Positions 38,981 to 47,772 of a DNA stretch of 64,000 nucleotides are shown here, piece after piece; the first letter of the stretch is position 1; every line of letters begins with the position of its first letter. The stretch comes from Planctomycetota bacterium (GTDB taxonomy: Bacteria; Planctomycetota; J058; JAJDCQ01), in NCBI GenBank assembly GCA_029260755.1, contig JAJDCQ010000239.1, positions 35,332-99,331 of the forward strand, given 5' to 3'. A program made the position numbers and the translations under genes. A model generated the notes under the pieces. The model was not told where the DNA came from and did no database searches. It saw only the letters and a list, made by a program, of their open reading frames with translations.

Positions 38981-40858
38981 CTAGTGCTGCGTCTGGAACT
39001 CGGTCGAGTTGAGCTCGGCCCAGAAGATGTCCGCGATCGCGCGGGCCCGGGGCGTCCCCGGCGGCGTCGCGTCCTCTTCGTCGTCGTCGGTCTCGCCGTC
39101 GTCATCCGGCTCGGGCGTCGGCCCTGGAGTCTCCTCAGGGGCAGCCTCGGCGCGGGCGACCGCGTCGCCGAGGTACTCGACGTAGAGCTCGCGCTCGAGG
39201 TCGGTCGGCCGCCGCGACTGGGTCATCAGGACGATCGCCTCGACGGCCGCCTCGTCGCTCGTGGTGAGACGGTCGATCCGGCCCGCGACGCCGAACAGGT
39301 CGGTCCGGAGCCGCCCCTCGGAGTCGTCGTCGAGCACCTTCATGTTCATGACGGAGAGGACGCGCGGGATCGTGTCGCGGATCTCGGCGTCGGTCTCGGC
39401 CGGGTCGCCGAAGCGCTTCACCATCTCGTCCCAGAGGCCGTAGCGCTGGATCCGCGAGATGATCGAGCCGTTCGCATCGAGGGTGCTCGCGCTCGTCGCC
39501 TGGATCAGGGCGAACGCCATCGTGCGGCCGCGCAGCGGCGAGGGGCGGTAGACGGCGTAGACCTCGTCGGCCTCGTCGAGCTCGGCGCCGTCGGCGGGGA
39601 TCGAGCTCATCCGGTAGACGCGGGTGAGGCAGATCACCCGGACGAGGCGGCGCACGTCGTAGCCGTGGGCGACGAAGTCGGCGGCGAGGTGGTCGAGGAT
39701 CTTCTCGAGGGCGGGGTCGGCGAACTCGCCGCCGTCGAGGTCGTCGAACGGCTCGACGAGGCCGCGGTGCATGAGGTAGCGCCAGACGCGGCTCACCGCG
39801 GCGCGCGGGAAGCGCTCCGAGGCGACCAGCCACTCGGCGAACGCCGCGCGGGGCGTCTCGGCGGCGAGGGCGACGGGGAGGTTCTCGACCTCGAAGGGGA
39901 CGAGCGGCGGGTGCGTCGCGAAGTCGATCTCCTCGACGAGCTCCTCGCGCTCCTCCTCGAACATCTCCTCGAGCTCCTCGACGTTCATCTCCCTCGGGAG
40001 CGTCTCGTCGTCGACCGCCCCGGCGAGCTCGGTCGGCGGCACTTCGGGCGCGGCGTCGGCCTCGGGCTCCGCGTCAGGTTCGGACTCGGCGTCGGGCTCG
40101 GCGTCTTCATCGCGCGCGATCTGATCGGCCGGCCAGTCGTGGATCCCGACCTGGCCGGGGAAGGTGCGGCTCATGCCGCGGCGGACGCGACCGAAGAAGG
40201 CCGCCGTGCCGCGGAACTCCTCCTGACTCCAGTCGGCGAACGGGTGGTCGTGGCACTGAGCGCACCCGATCTGCAGCCCGAGGAGGGTGACGGCGGTCCG
40301 ACTGGCGAGGCGCTCGGGATCGGCGTGGTTGCCCGCGATGTAGTTCACCGACGGGACGTCGGTCGGCAGGCCGCTGCTCGCGATCATCTGCCGCACCATC
40401 TCGTCGTAGCCGACGCCGGCCTCGACCTGGTCCTGGAGCCAGACCCGGAAGCGCCGCTCCCGGAAGCGCGCGTCGAGACCCTCGCGCGGCTCGTCGCCGA
40501 CGAACCACGTCTTGAGCTCCTCGGAGATGCGATCGGCGAAGCGCTCGTCGGCGACGAGGCGCGCGATCAGCCGCTCGCGGCGGCCATCGGCGGGCTCGTC
40601 GTTGAAGGCGCGAATCTCGGGCAGCGAAGGGATCGTGCCGTGGAGATCGATCGCGACGCGGCGGTAGAAGACGCCGTCCTCGACGTCGCCGGCAGGAGCG
40701 ACGCCCGCCTCGGCCCACGCGCCCTCGAACAGCCCATCGATCTCGCCCGCGACGACGGCCTCATCCTCGAGAGGAGGGGCCGCCCGTCCCGTCGGCCAGA
40801 TGGCGACGACGCCGAGCAACGCCACGCCGGCAACCGAAACGATCCGCTTGGGCTCCAT
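38981..40858 (-). CDS. DUF1549/DUF1553 (PSD-type) planctomycete protein
   Basis: ATG at 40858, preceded by GGAGAGGAGAG; 625 residues. A signal-type leader (RIVSVAGVALLGVVAI) is followed by the DUF1549 region with a haem-like CxxCH (CAQCHDHPFADWS, near 199). Then comes DUF1553 (PRAAVSRVWRYLMHRGLVEP, then PSPLRGRTMAFALIQATS). Two acidic inserts are notable: ~55 residues in the middle (EDAEPDAESEPDAEPEADA) and ~30 at the end. These proteins usually occur with a DUF1501 partner, as here 63 bp downstream. Confidence 0.93.
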   Translation of the reverse strand: MEPKRIVSVAGVALLGVVAIWPTGRAAPPLEDEAVVAGEIDGLFEGAWAEAGVAPAGDVEDGVFYRRVAIDLHGTIPSLPEIRAFNDEPADGRRERLIARLVADERFADRISEELKTWFVGDEPREGLDARFRERRFRVWLQDQVEAGVGYDEMVRQMIASSGLPTDVPSVNYIAGNHADPERLASRTAVTLLGLQIGCAQCHDHPFADWSQEEFRGTAAFFGRVRRGMSRTFPGQVGIHDWPADQIARDEDAEPDAESEPDAEPEADAAPEVPPTELAGAVDDETLPREMNVEELEEMFEEEREELVEEIDFATHPPLVPFEVENLPVALAAETPRAAFAEWLVASERFPRAAVSRVWRYLMHRGLVEPFDDLDGGEFADPALEKILDHLAADFVAHGYDVRRLVRVICLTRVYRMSSIPADGAELDEADEVYAVYRPSPLRGRTMAFALIQATSASTLDANGSIISRIQRYGLWDEMVKRFGDPAETDAEIRDTIPRVLSVMNMKVLDDDSEGRLRTDLFGVAGRIDRLTTSDEAAVEAIVLMTQSRRPTDLERELYVEYLGDAVARAEAAPEETPGPTPEPDDDGETDDDEEDATPPGTPRARAIADIFWAELNSTEFQTQH

Positions 40859-41013
40859 GGGCTCTCCTCTCCGGTGCTCCCGAAGGTGCATACCGGAAGG
40901 CGAGCGAAGGGGTTTCGCACGCCAATGGAGAGTGACTGCCGGAAACCCCCATCACAAAGGCCCGCGAACACCCACCACCCACAAACCCAAACCAGATAAA
41001 AGCTTGAACCAGA

Positions 41014-41079
41014 AGGGGTCAGGTCCAGTATTTTTACCATTTCCGCCGGTAAATGGTAAAAATACTGGACCTGACCCCT
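41014..41079. repeat. REP-like palindrome (GGGGTCAGGTC family), copy 2
   Basis: Perfect 29-bp inverted repeat (41014-41042 and 41051-41079) with an 8-base loop, reading AGGGGTCAGGTCCAGTATTT inward. Same arms as 10781-10871 but without the 31-base middle. In an AT-richer spacer of ~235 bp that otherwise shows no gene. Confidence 0.9.
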
Positions 41080-41093
41080 ATGGGGTTAAGTGG

Positions 41094-42035
41094 TTAGCTG
41101 GCTTCGGGATGGACGGAGAGCTCGCGCTCCTCGGCGAGGGCTCGGAGGGTGAGGAGGCAGCACTGCCAGCCGACCCCGTAGCTGGCGGCGTCCCACTCGG
41201 CGGGCAGGCCCTCGTGGATGATCGCGAGGCGGGTGCGGTCCTCGCTCGCGGCGTCGGCCTGCTGCGCCTTGATGATGTCGATCGGGCTGCCGGGGCTCGG
41301 CTCGGCGCTCGGGGCAGCGACGGGGTCGATCTGCCAGGTCACCCGGCTCGGCCCCGGGTCTCCCTCGTAGCGCCACGCGGCGGTCAGCTTGCGGTCGGGC
41401 TCGTAGGTGAAGATCTCGCCCGGCCCGTGCGGCTCGCCCTTGGCATTGCGCCAGCCCGCGTCGAATTGCTTGCCGACGGCGTCGCCGACGAGGCCGACCT
41501 CGCCCGAGAGCCAGTGCGCGACCGAGCCCGGGTCGGTGATGTGGCGCCACACCGTCGCTGGCGGCGCCGCGATCTCGATGAACCGGACGAGCCGCTCGCG
41601 CACCGGCAGGGTGAAGTCGATCCGGAGCGGCTCCATCTCCCGCTCGAGGAAGTCGACGAGCCCCCAGAGCTGGATGTACCAGAGGTCGCTCCACGCCACG
41701 CCGTTCGGGAGCGGCGGCGCCGAGTGCCGCACCGAGAGCCGCGTCTGATCGACGTCGCGGATGTCCTCGAGCGCGAACAGGACGTCGCTCGCCCCCGCGT
41801 CGAGCGGCCAGTCCCACTGGAACGTCGCGCCCGGCTCGTAGCCGCGGATCTTGCCGTTCGTCTCGCCGCCCGACAGCAGCGCCGCCGGGTGATGCGGCCC
41901 GAACAGCCGGTAGGGCCCGCCCGGCCGGAGCTCCACCTCGGCGGCGTCGCAGCACCACTTCGTCAGCGTCTCCGGGTCGGTCAACGCGCTCCATACACTC
42001 AGGCGCGGGGCGGTGATGTCGGCGACCATCTGCAT
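41094..42035 (-). CDS. double SRPBCC (AHSA1/START-like) protein
   Basis: ATG at 42035 with AGGAG nine bases upstream (a second ATG two codons later is possible); 313 residues. Two START-like domains are stacked. The first opens VADITAPRLSVWSALTDPET. The second begins near 150 with ERLVRFIEIAAPPATVWRHI and TDPGSVAHWLSG. The repeated VW..+TDP....+W core shows an internal duplication, since AHSA1-type proteins usually have one ~140-residue domain. These folds bind hydrophobic ligands or act with HSP90-like partners; the ligand is unknown. Confidence 0.85.
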   Translation of the reverse strand: MQMVADITAPRLSVWSALTDPETLTKWCCDAAEVELRPGGPYRLFGPHHPAALLSGGETNGKIRGYEPGATFQWDWPLDAGASDVLFALEDIRDVDQTRLSVRHSAPPLPNGVAWSDLWYIQLWGLVDFLEREMEPLRIDFTLPVRERLVRFIEIAAPPATVWRHITDPGSVAHWLSGEVGLVGDAVGKQFDAGWRNAKGEPHGPGEIFTYEPDRKLTAAWRYEGDPGPSRVTWQIDPVAAPSAEPSPGSPIDIIKAQQADAASEDRTRLAIIHEGLPAEWDAASYGVGWQCCLLTLRALAEERELSVHPEAS

Positions 42036-42053
42036 GCGAGTCGTCTCCTGGAA

Positions 42054-42491
42054 CTAGTCTCTCGAGAGATCGTAGACGATGCGCGCGAGCTGCTCACGGT
42101 CGCGGTCGCCCCAGTTGCAGTCGGTCACCTCGTAGTCGCTCCCGAGCGCCGCTCCGGACCCGTCGTCGCCTTCGCCGCGCTCGCGATCGACGCGATCCGC
42201 GAACGCGACCGCGCGCTCGATCGCCAGCTCGACCGATGCGCGGTCGAGCTCGCCGTCGCGGTGGCGCGCGAACGCATCGAGCGCTTCGCGCGTCGCCGCG
42301 AGCGACGCCGCGACGAGCGGCTCGCCGGTCAAGGCCGCCTCGCGAGCGGTCAACGGTCCGAGCGGGAGGACCTCGGTCGAAACCGGCAGCCACATCAGCG
42401 CTCCCAGCGTCGCCATGGAAGCCCACAGCGCCAGCAACAGGGCTGCCAGCGCCGTCGGCCCGCGGCGTCGGTCCTCCCTCGTCGCGTTCAC
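42054..42491 (-). CDS. single-pass membrane protein, function unknown
   Basis: GTG at 42491 in a GTGA overlap with the preceding gene; 145 residues. A basic start (NATREDRRRG) and one helix (TALAALLLALWASMATLGAL) are followed by an Ala/Glu-rich helical domain ending CNWGDRDREQLARIVYDL. Third gene of a YbjN-like set of three that share a promoter. Confidence 0.65.
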   Translation of the reverse strand: MNATREDRRRGPTALAALLLALWASMATLGALMWLPVSTEVLPLGPLTAREAALTGEPLVAASLAATREALDAFARHRDGELDRASVELAIERAVAFADRVDRERGEGDDGSGAALGSDYEVTDCNWGDRDREQLARIVYDLSRD

Positions 42492-43123
42492 GATCCCGCT
42501 CCGTCCAGCGGCGGGGGCGGTCTCGGCGGCAGCGCCGGTCCGAGCGCGTCCATCGTAGCGCGGAGCGACACGACGAGCTCGAGGAGCGAGCCGCCGACGA
42601 CCCAGCCGGCCGCGCGCTGATTGTTGGCCTCGAGGCACTCGCCGAGCTCGGCGACGCACGCGGAGATCGCGGCGCTCCGCTCGGCGAGGGTCTCGCGCGC
42701 CGGCGCCCCCGCGCCGAGGTGGACGTCGACGGCCAGGTCGAGCGCGTTCTTCGCGATCCCGACCACATCGACGATCGGCTGGAGCCCGGCGACCGGGTCG
42801 GCGACGTTGGCCTGACGGAGCGACGCTGCCCGGTCGAGGAGTGTCTCCTCGACCGACGGCAGGAGCGTGGTCGCCCGCTCGACGAGGGCGTGCACCACCG
42901 CGAGCTGCGGCATCGTCCTGACGTCGAGCCGCTCGTGGCTCTCGGGCGAGCGCCCGGCCAGCCCGGCCTCGTCGGCCGCGACCGGCTCTCCGTCGAGGCG
43001 CATCTCGACGACGTCGCGACCCATGCCGCGGACGATCGCGTCGACGTGAGCGACGACGACCCCGAGCGAAGCGCCCGGGGTCGGCTCGATCAGGCCCGTC
43101 TCGCCGTCGAGGGTGATCAGCAC
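42488..43123 (-). CDS. helical protein, function unknown
   Basis: GTG at 43123 with GGAGGG six bases upstream; 211 residues. The N-terminal ~60 residues are beta-type (LITLDGETGLIEPTPGASLG, then VVEMRLDGEPV). The rest is predicted helix (MPQLAVVHALVERATTLLPS, then NVADPVAGLQPIVDVVGIAK), ending in a Pro-rich tail (ALPPRPPPPLDGAGS). No family recognised. Located 22 bp after the YbjN-like gene and overlapping the next, so co-transcribed. Confidence 0.65.
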   Translation of the reverse strand: MLITLDGETGLIEPTPGASLGVVVAHVDAIVRGMGRDVVEMRLDGEPVAADEAGLAGRSPESHERLDVRTMPQLAVVHALVERATTLLPSVEETLLDRAASLRQANVADPVAGLQPIVDVVGIAKNALDLAVDVHLGAGAPARETLAERSAAISACVAELGECLEANNQRAAGWVVGGSLLELVVSLRATMDALGPALPPRPPPPLDGAGS

Positions 43124-43145
43124 CGCGAGCCCTCCGCGGCGCGCC

Positions 43146-43670
43146 TCAGCTCTCGGAGCCGAGCATCTCCGCGTCGAACTCCTCGGCGAGCTCGTCGTCG
43201 AAGCGGTCGGCCGCGTCGGCCACGCACGCGAGGATCTCCTCGAGCTCGTTGTCGTCGAGGCCCCACGTCATCCGGTCGCTCGTCACGCACACCTGGTCGC
43301 CGCGGACGGCGAAGGCGCACCCGATCAGCGCCTCGTGGTTCAGCTCGAGGAGGCGCCGGTAGAACGGCTCGAGGTCGAGCTCGGGCAGCGCCAGGATCGG
43401 CGAGACGACGTGGAGGTGACAGTCCTCGTCCATCTTCCTGATGATGAGGAGGATGTTCGCCGAGCCCTTGCGGAGCCCCCAGACCCGGCTCTCGTCGTCG
43501 CCCTCCATGAGCTGCGCGCCCGGGTCGAGGTCGAATGCCTTCAGGACCCCCTCGCACAGGGCGACCGACCGCTCGAACTCCTCGGTCGTCTCCATCGCGG
43601 TCTCGTCGCCGGCGAGCCCTTCGTCCGGCGTGCCCTTCGCGCCCTTCGCCTCGGTGGTCTCGTCCGCCAT
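43146..43670 (-). CDS. YbjN-domain protein
   Basis: ATG at 43670 with GGGAGAG six bases upstream; 174 residues. After an acidic leader of ~30 residues the fold resembles the YbjN/type III secretion chaperone-like domain: NILLIIRKMDEDCHLHVVSP, then FYRRLLELNHEALIGCAFAV and VCVTSDRMTWGLDDNELEEI. Such proteins often act as chaperones or regulators through protein binding. Leads a three-gene operon with a good promoter, divergent from the kinase gene. Confidence 0.8.
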   Translation of the reverse strand: MADETTEAKGAKGTPDEGLAGDETAMETTEEFERSVALCEGVLKAFDLDPGAQLMEGDDESRVWGLRKGSANILLIIRKMDEDCHLHVVSPILALPELDLEPFYRRLLELNHEALIGCAFAVRGDQVCVTSDRMTWGLDDNELEEILACVADAADRFDDELAEEFDAEMLGSES

Positions 43671-43770
43671 GAGAGGCTCTCCCCAGACGTCGTTCCCCTC
43701 GACGCGACCGCCCTCAGGAGACCCCCGGGAGCCGCGCTTCGCGGCCGGGAGCCGCGGCGTCGAGCGGGGT

Positions 43771-43800
43771 ATACTACTCCGATTCGCGAAGGGCTGTCAA
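43771..43800 (-). promoter_or_regulatory. promoter of the YbjN-like operon
   Basis: Minus strand TTGACA (43800-43795), 18-bp spacer, TAGTAT (43776-43771). A TATACT on the opposite strand overlaps (43770-43775) and could serve the divergent kinase, though no matching -35 is seen. Confidence 0.55.
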
Positions 43801-43852
43801 AGTCGACGGCCACCCGCGACGGCCTCTCCACCGAAGGACTTGCGCAACGGCG

Positions 43853-46828
43853 ATGAGGCGCTCGACCGACTCGAGCCGCCCGCGGGGACTGCACCCCGGC
43901 GATCGGGTGGGACCCTACCGGATCGAGGGGGAGGTCGGGCGCGGCGGCATGGGGGCCGTCTTCCGCGTCACCCACGTCGAGACCGGCGTCGGCTACGCCC
44001 TCAAGGTCGTCCTGCCGCGCGTCAGCGAGGTGGAGGTGGTCGCCCTCGAGCGCTTCCGCCGCGAGGCCGAGATCCTCGCGCGCCTCGACGCGCATCCCAA
44101 CATCGTGCGCGTCTTCTCGTTCGGCCGCGAGGGCGACATCCTCTACTCGATCCTCGAGCTCATCGAAGGCCGGAGCGCCGGCGCGACCTACAAGGACCGA
44201 GCCGCCCCGCCCGAGGAGGCCGCCCGGATCGTCGCCGGCGCCGCCCGCGCCGCCCACCACGCGCACCGCCACGGCATCCTCCACCGCGACATCAAGCCGG
44301 ACAACATCGTCGTCGACGCCGCCGGCACGCCGCGCATGCTCGACTTCGGCCTCGCCCTCGACGCCCGCGAGAGCCGGCTCACGCTCAGCAACGAGGTCGT
44401 CGGGACGCCGACGTTCATGGCGCCCGAGCAGGTCGACCCGGTCGTGGCCGGCGCGAGCGTCGGACCGCAGTGCGACGTCTACGGCCTCGGCGCCACCCTC
44501 TACACCCTCCTCACCGGCGCCTCGCCCTTCCCGGGCGACGACTCGATGTCGGTCCTTCGCGCCGTCCTCGAGGACCACCCACGCCCCCCGACCAAGCTGG
44601 CCGCCGCCGTCCCGCCCGAGCTCGAGGCGATCTGCCTCCACGCGATGGCGAAGTACCCCGCCGCCCGCTACCGCACCGCCGCCGAGCTCGCCGACGACCT
44701 CGAGCGCTGGGGGCGCGGTGACGCGATCACGGCGCGCCGCCTCGGCGTGATCAGCCAGCGCGTTCGCGCGATCGTGCCCGCCCGCGGTCGCCGCCGGCGA
44801 AGCGTCCTCGTCGGCGCCGCCGTCGTCGCCCTCGTCGCCGCCACCCTCGCCGGCGTCAGCGTCTTCACGCTCCTCCAGCGCCGCGACGCCGCCGCCGACA
44901 CCGCCCGCGCCGCCGCCCAGGCCCGCGCCCGCGCCGCGATCGCCGAGCAGCTCGAGCAGGCCGCCCGGCCCGACGCGGTCGCCCTCGAGCGCGCCCTCGA
45001 GCTGACCCGCCAGCTCGACGACGAGCTCGCCGGGCGCGACGCCTCGCTCGCCGAGGCGCGCCGCTTCCTCGAGGGCGTCGTCGCCGTTGCGAGGACCCCG
45101 GTCCCCGCCCGCGTGCCGACCCGCGGGACGACCCTCGACGCCCTCGCGCGGAGCGAGGCGTGGGCGAGCCACGGACGGATCCTCGTCGCCACCCTCATCC
45201 ACGACGGCGACGCCCGCTCCCTCGGACGCCTCCTCGACACGCGCCCCGAGCTCGTCGAGGACGAGGATCTCCTCCTCGACCTCGCCGCGCGCCTCGACGC
45301 CGGCCAGAGCGTCGACGCGCGCATCCTCTGGACCGTCGACGACGCCCTCGCCGCCCGGACCGTCGACGGCGGCGCCGCCGCCGAGCTCGACGCCCGCCGC
45401 CGGCGCGTCCTGACCGGCCACCTCGCGCGCGTCCTCGTCGACGAGCCGGTCGACTGGGAGGCCGTCGACGGGGTGCTCGCCCGGCTCCTCCCGCTCCTGC
45501 GTCGCACCGAGCTCGCCCCCCCGATCGACCTGGCCCGGGTGAACCAGCTCCTCGACCACTCGCGGCGCGACGCCGTCACCCGCGAGCTCACCCCGCGGAG
45601 CCTCGCCCGGCTGCTCGAGGCGGGTCTCCTCCTCCTCCCCGAGGAGGCCGAGCTGACGCGTCAGCAGCTCCTCCTCCAGCTCGTCCAGGCCGCCATGATC
45701 GAGGGCGAGGCCGGCGACGACGCCGGCTTCGAGCTCGCGCTCATCGCCCACCGGCACGGCGTCCTCATCGCCGGGCTCGACCAGCTCGTCCACCTCTCCG
45801 ACGACGACGCCAGCCTGCGGGCCGAGCTCGACGCGATGATCACCGCGCGTGACGGGGGATTCGACCCCGAACGTTTCCTCGCGCGCCTGATCGTGATCCT
45901 CCGCCGCGCCGAGAGCCTCGCCCCGGGGTGGCGGACCGATCGCGGGCACCCGTGGCAGGACGTCCTCCGCGAGCAGCTCCCGCGCTTCGACGCGCTCCTC
46001 CGGCGCGAGGCCCACCGCGCCGACCTGCCCGCGTGGGTGCTGAGCGACATCGCCGCCTTCATCGACGACGCCTACGCCGAGGCGATCGACGACGGGTGGC
46101 TCGGCCGCTGGGCGCTCGAGCTCCGCCTCGAGGCCGCCGGCGACGACTACGACCGCGCGCTGGCGATCGGCGGCCTCCACGAGCGGGCCTGGCGGCGGGC
46201 GCGCGAGCTCCCCCTCTGGCGCCGCCCGATCGAGCCGTTCGAGCGCTACGCCCGCTGGCTCACTCGCCAGGAGCGGCTCGACGCGCCCGAGCTCACCGAC
46301 GCCCTCCTCGAGGCGCTCGAGGTCAGCGTCGCCGGCCCGCGTTACCTCCTCGGTCAGTCCGACGTCCGGGTCTGGCACGCGGCCGGCCTCGCCCGCGAGG
46401 TCTGCTTCGCCCGGGTCCGCGCCGACGTTCGAGACGACGCGGGATGCAGCAGTCACGACCTGATCGATCGGACGCTCGCGGTGGCGCGCCACCTCCGCTA
46501 CCTCAACGGCGACCCGGCCGTCTGGGAGCTCGAGGCCCAGCACGCCCTCGCCCACGGTGGGCTCGAGGAGGCGATCGAGGCGCTCCGCCGCGGCGATCAG
46601 GCCGTCCGCGGCCACGACCGGCCGGACGAGAAGCGCGGATACCTCGCCCTCGCCCGCGCCGCCATCTACATAGAGAAGGGCGAGGTCGAGCTCGCCCGGG
46701 CCGAGCTCCTCGACGCGGGCGACCTCCCTCTGCGAGACTCGTCCGAGTATCGAACCCGGTCGTTCGTCTGGAACGCCCTCGGTGAGCCGGGGCGCGCCGA
46801 AGCCGATCGGCTCCGGGCCGACCAGTAG
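43853..46828 (+). CDS. PknB-type Ser/Thr kinase with large helical C-terminal region
   Basis: ATG start; 991 residues. The kinase occupies ~20-300: VGRGGMGAVFR near 28, Lys near 51 (YALKVV), HRDIKPDN near 144, DFG near 163 and GTPTFMAPEQ, all intact. A transmembrane helix lies at ~316-340 (LVGAAVVALVAATLAGVSVF). The remaining ~650 residues are Leu/Ala/Asp/Arg-rich helices ending in TPR-like units (WELEAQHALAHGGLEEAIEA, then GYLALARAAIYIEKGEVELA). No catalytic effector motif, so the tail is probably an extracytoplasmic sensor or scaffold. It precedes the selenoperoxiredoxin gene by 78 bp, so co-expression is possible. Confidence 0.9.
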   Translation: MRRSTDSSRPRGLHPGDRVGPYRIEGEVGRGGMGAVFRVTHVETGVGYALKVVLPRVSEVEVVALERFRREAEILARLDAHPNIVRVFSFGREGDILYSILELIEGRSAGATYKDRAAPPEEAARIVAGAARAAHHAHRHGILHRDIKPDNIVVDAAGTPRMLDFGLALDARESRLTLSNEVVGTPTFMAPEQVDPVVAGASVGPQCDVYGLGATLYTLLTGASPFPGDDSMSVLRAVLEDHPRPPTKLAAAVPPELEAICLHAMAKYPAARYRTAAELADDLERWGRGDAITARRLGVISQRVRAIVPARGRRRRSVLVGAAVVALVAATLAGVSVFTLLQRRDAAADTARAAAQARARAAIAEQLEQAARPDAVALERALELTRQLDDELAGRDASLAEARRFLEGVVAVARTPVPARVPTRGTTLDALARSEAWASHGRILVATLIHDGDARSLGRLLDTRPELVEDEDLLLDLAARLDAGQSVDARILWTVDDALAARTVDGGAAAELDARRRRVLTGHLARVLVDEPVDWEAVDGVLARLLPLLRRTELAPPIDLARVNQLLDHSRRDAVTRELTPRSLARLLEAGLLLLPEEAELTRQQLLLQLVQAAMIEGEAGDDAGFELALIAHRHGVLIAGLDQLVHLSDDDASLRAELDAMITARDGGFDPERFLARLIVILRRAESLAPGWRTDRGHPWQDVLREQLPRFDALLRREAHRADLPAWVLSDIAAFIDDAYAEAIDDGWLGRWALELRLEAAGDDYDRALAIGGLHERAWRRARELPLWRRPIEPFERYARWLTRQERLDAPELTDALLEALEVSVAGPRYLLGQSDVRVWHAAGLAREVCFARVRADVRDDAGCSSHDLIDRTLAVARHLRYLNGDPAVWELEAQHALAHGGLEEAIEALRRGDQAVRGHDRPDEKRGYLALARAAIYIEKGEVELARAELLDAGDLPLRDSSEYRTRSFVWNALGEPGRAEADRLRADQ

Positions 46829-46906
46829 AGGTCGCCGCAGGACTCGCTTCAGGAACGCGCGGCCCGCCGCGCCAACCGACGACGAATGGAAGGAAGGATG
46901 CTCCGC

Positions 46907-47671
46907 ATGATCGCCGCCGACACCGAGGCCCCGCCGTTCGAGCTGAACGACCAGTTCGGGCGAAAGGTGAGCTCGAAGAAGCTCCTCGAGAAGCACCATC
47001 TACTTCTCCTGTTCTATCCGCTCGACTGGACACCTACCTGAAGCAACGAGGTGCCGGAGCTCGAGGCGCTGCGCGCCCGCTTCGGTGAGATCGGGGTCCA
47101 GGTCCTGGGCCTCTCCGTCGACAGCCTCCACTGCCACGCCGCCTGGGGTCGCGACCTCGGCGGAGTCTCCTTCCCGCTCCTCGCCGACTTCCAGCCCAAG
47201 GGTGAGGTCGGCCGCGCGTTCGGCGCCTACCTCGACGGGCCGGGCCTCGACGACCGCGCGACGGTGATCATCACCCGCGACGGCATCGTCCGGCACGCCA
47301 GCTCGGTCGGCCCGGGCGGACGCCGCAACATGGACGAGCTCCTCGAGACGGCCCGCGCGATCGCCGAGGCGCACCCGGGCGCCGAGCCGGTCCCCGCCGG
47401 GACGCCGGTCTCGGCCGACGCGGCCACCCTCTACGTGAAGTCATCCTGCGGGCCGAGCCGCCGGGTGCTGACCGCCCTCGAGAACCTCCACGCGCGCGAC
47501 GCGGTGACGATCAAGAACGTGACCGACGACGCCGACGCGGCGAAGGCCCTCGAGGCCGCCAGCAAGCAGGACAAGGCGCCGTGCCTCGTCCTCGACGGCG
47601 ACGCGATCGTCGAGAGCGCGACGATCCTCACCAGGCTCGCCGATCGCCTCGCCCCGGTCGCCGGCGCCTGA
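46907..47671 (+). CDS. selenocysteine-containing peroxiredoxin with C-terminal glutaredoxin-like domain (UGA at 47039-47041)
   Basis: One frame runs from ATG 46907 (GGAAGG nine bases upstream; ATGs at 46886 and 46898 are in frame) to 47671, broken only by TGA at codon 45. Around it the protein reads FYPLDWTPT-U-SNEVPELEA, so the UGA sits exactly at the peroxidatic cysteine of the AhpC/TSA fold, and homology continues after it (GVQVLGLSVDSLHCHAAWGR). Read through, it is 254 residues. Residues ~172-250 form a glutaredoxin/GST-N-like domain with Cys181 in CGPS and Cys226 in APCLV, a plausible resolving site. Cys76 is the only other cysteine in the peroxiredoxin part. Selenocysteine peroxiredoxins are a known bacterial family. 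A pseudogene is the alternative. Confidence 0.85.
47042..47070 (+). promoter_or_regulatory. candidate bacterial SECIS hairpin
   Basis: Directly after the UGA, 47050-47055 pairs with 47065-47070 (six pairs including two G-U) around a 9-base loop starting GG. The loop begins ~15 nt after the UGA, close to the range expected for a SelB-binding element. Bacterial SECIS elements vary widely, so this is tentative. Confidence 0.45.
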
Positions 47672-47706
47672 CGCGACCGACGCCGCGCCAGCTCCCGAGC
47701 CGAAAC

Positions 47707-47744
47707 GAGACCGGGCCTCCTCACGCGGTGAGGAGGCCCGTCTC
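47707..47744. terminator. bidirectional hairpin terminator
   Basis: 18-base arm 47707-47724 pairs with 47728-47744 (one bulged base) around a 3-base loop, between the convergent selenoperoxiredoxin and aminotransferase genes. Confidence 0.75.
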
Positions 47745-47772
47745 GCATCCGGCGTGGCTCGCGGCGGGAGAC

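Noticed and set aside
47051..47671. Gene starting at GTG 47051 as a complete protein
   Set aside because: It would lack the first two strands and the active site of the peroxiredoxin fold and has no ribosome binding site, whereas the upstream frame has both. The UGA-decoded reading fits better.
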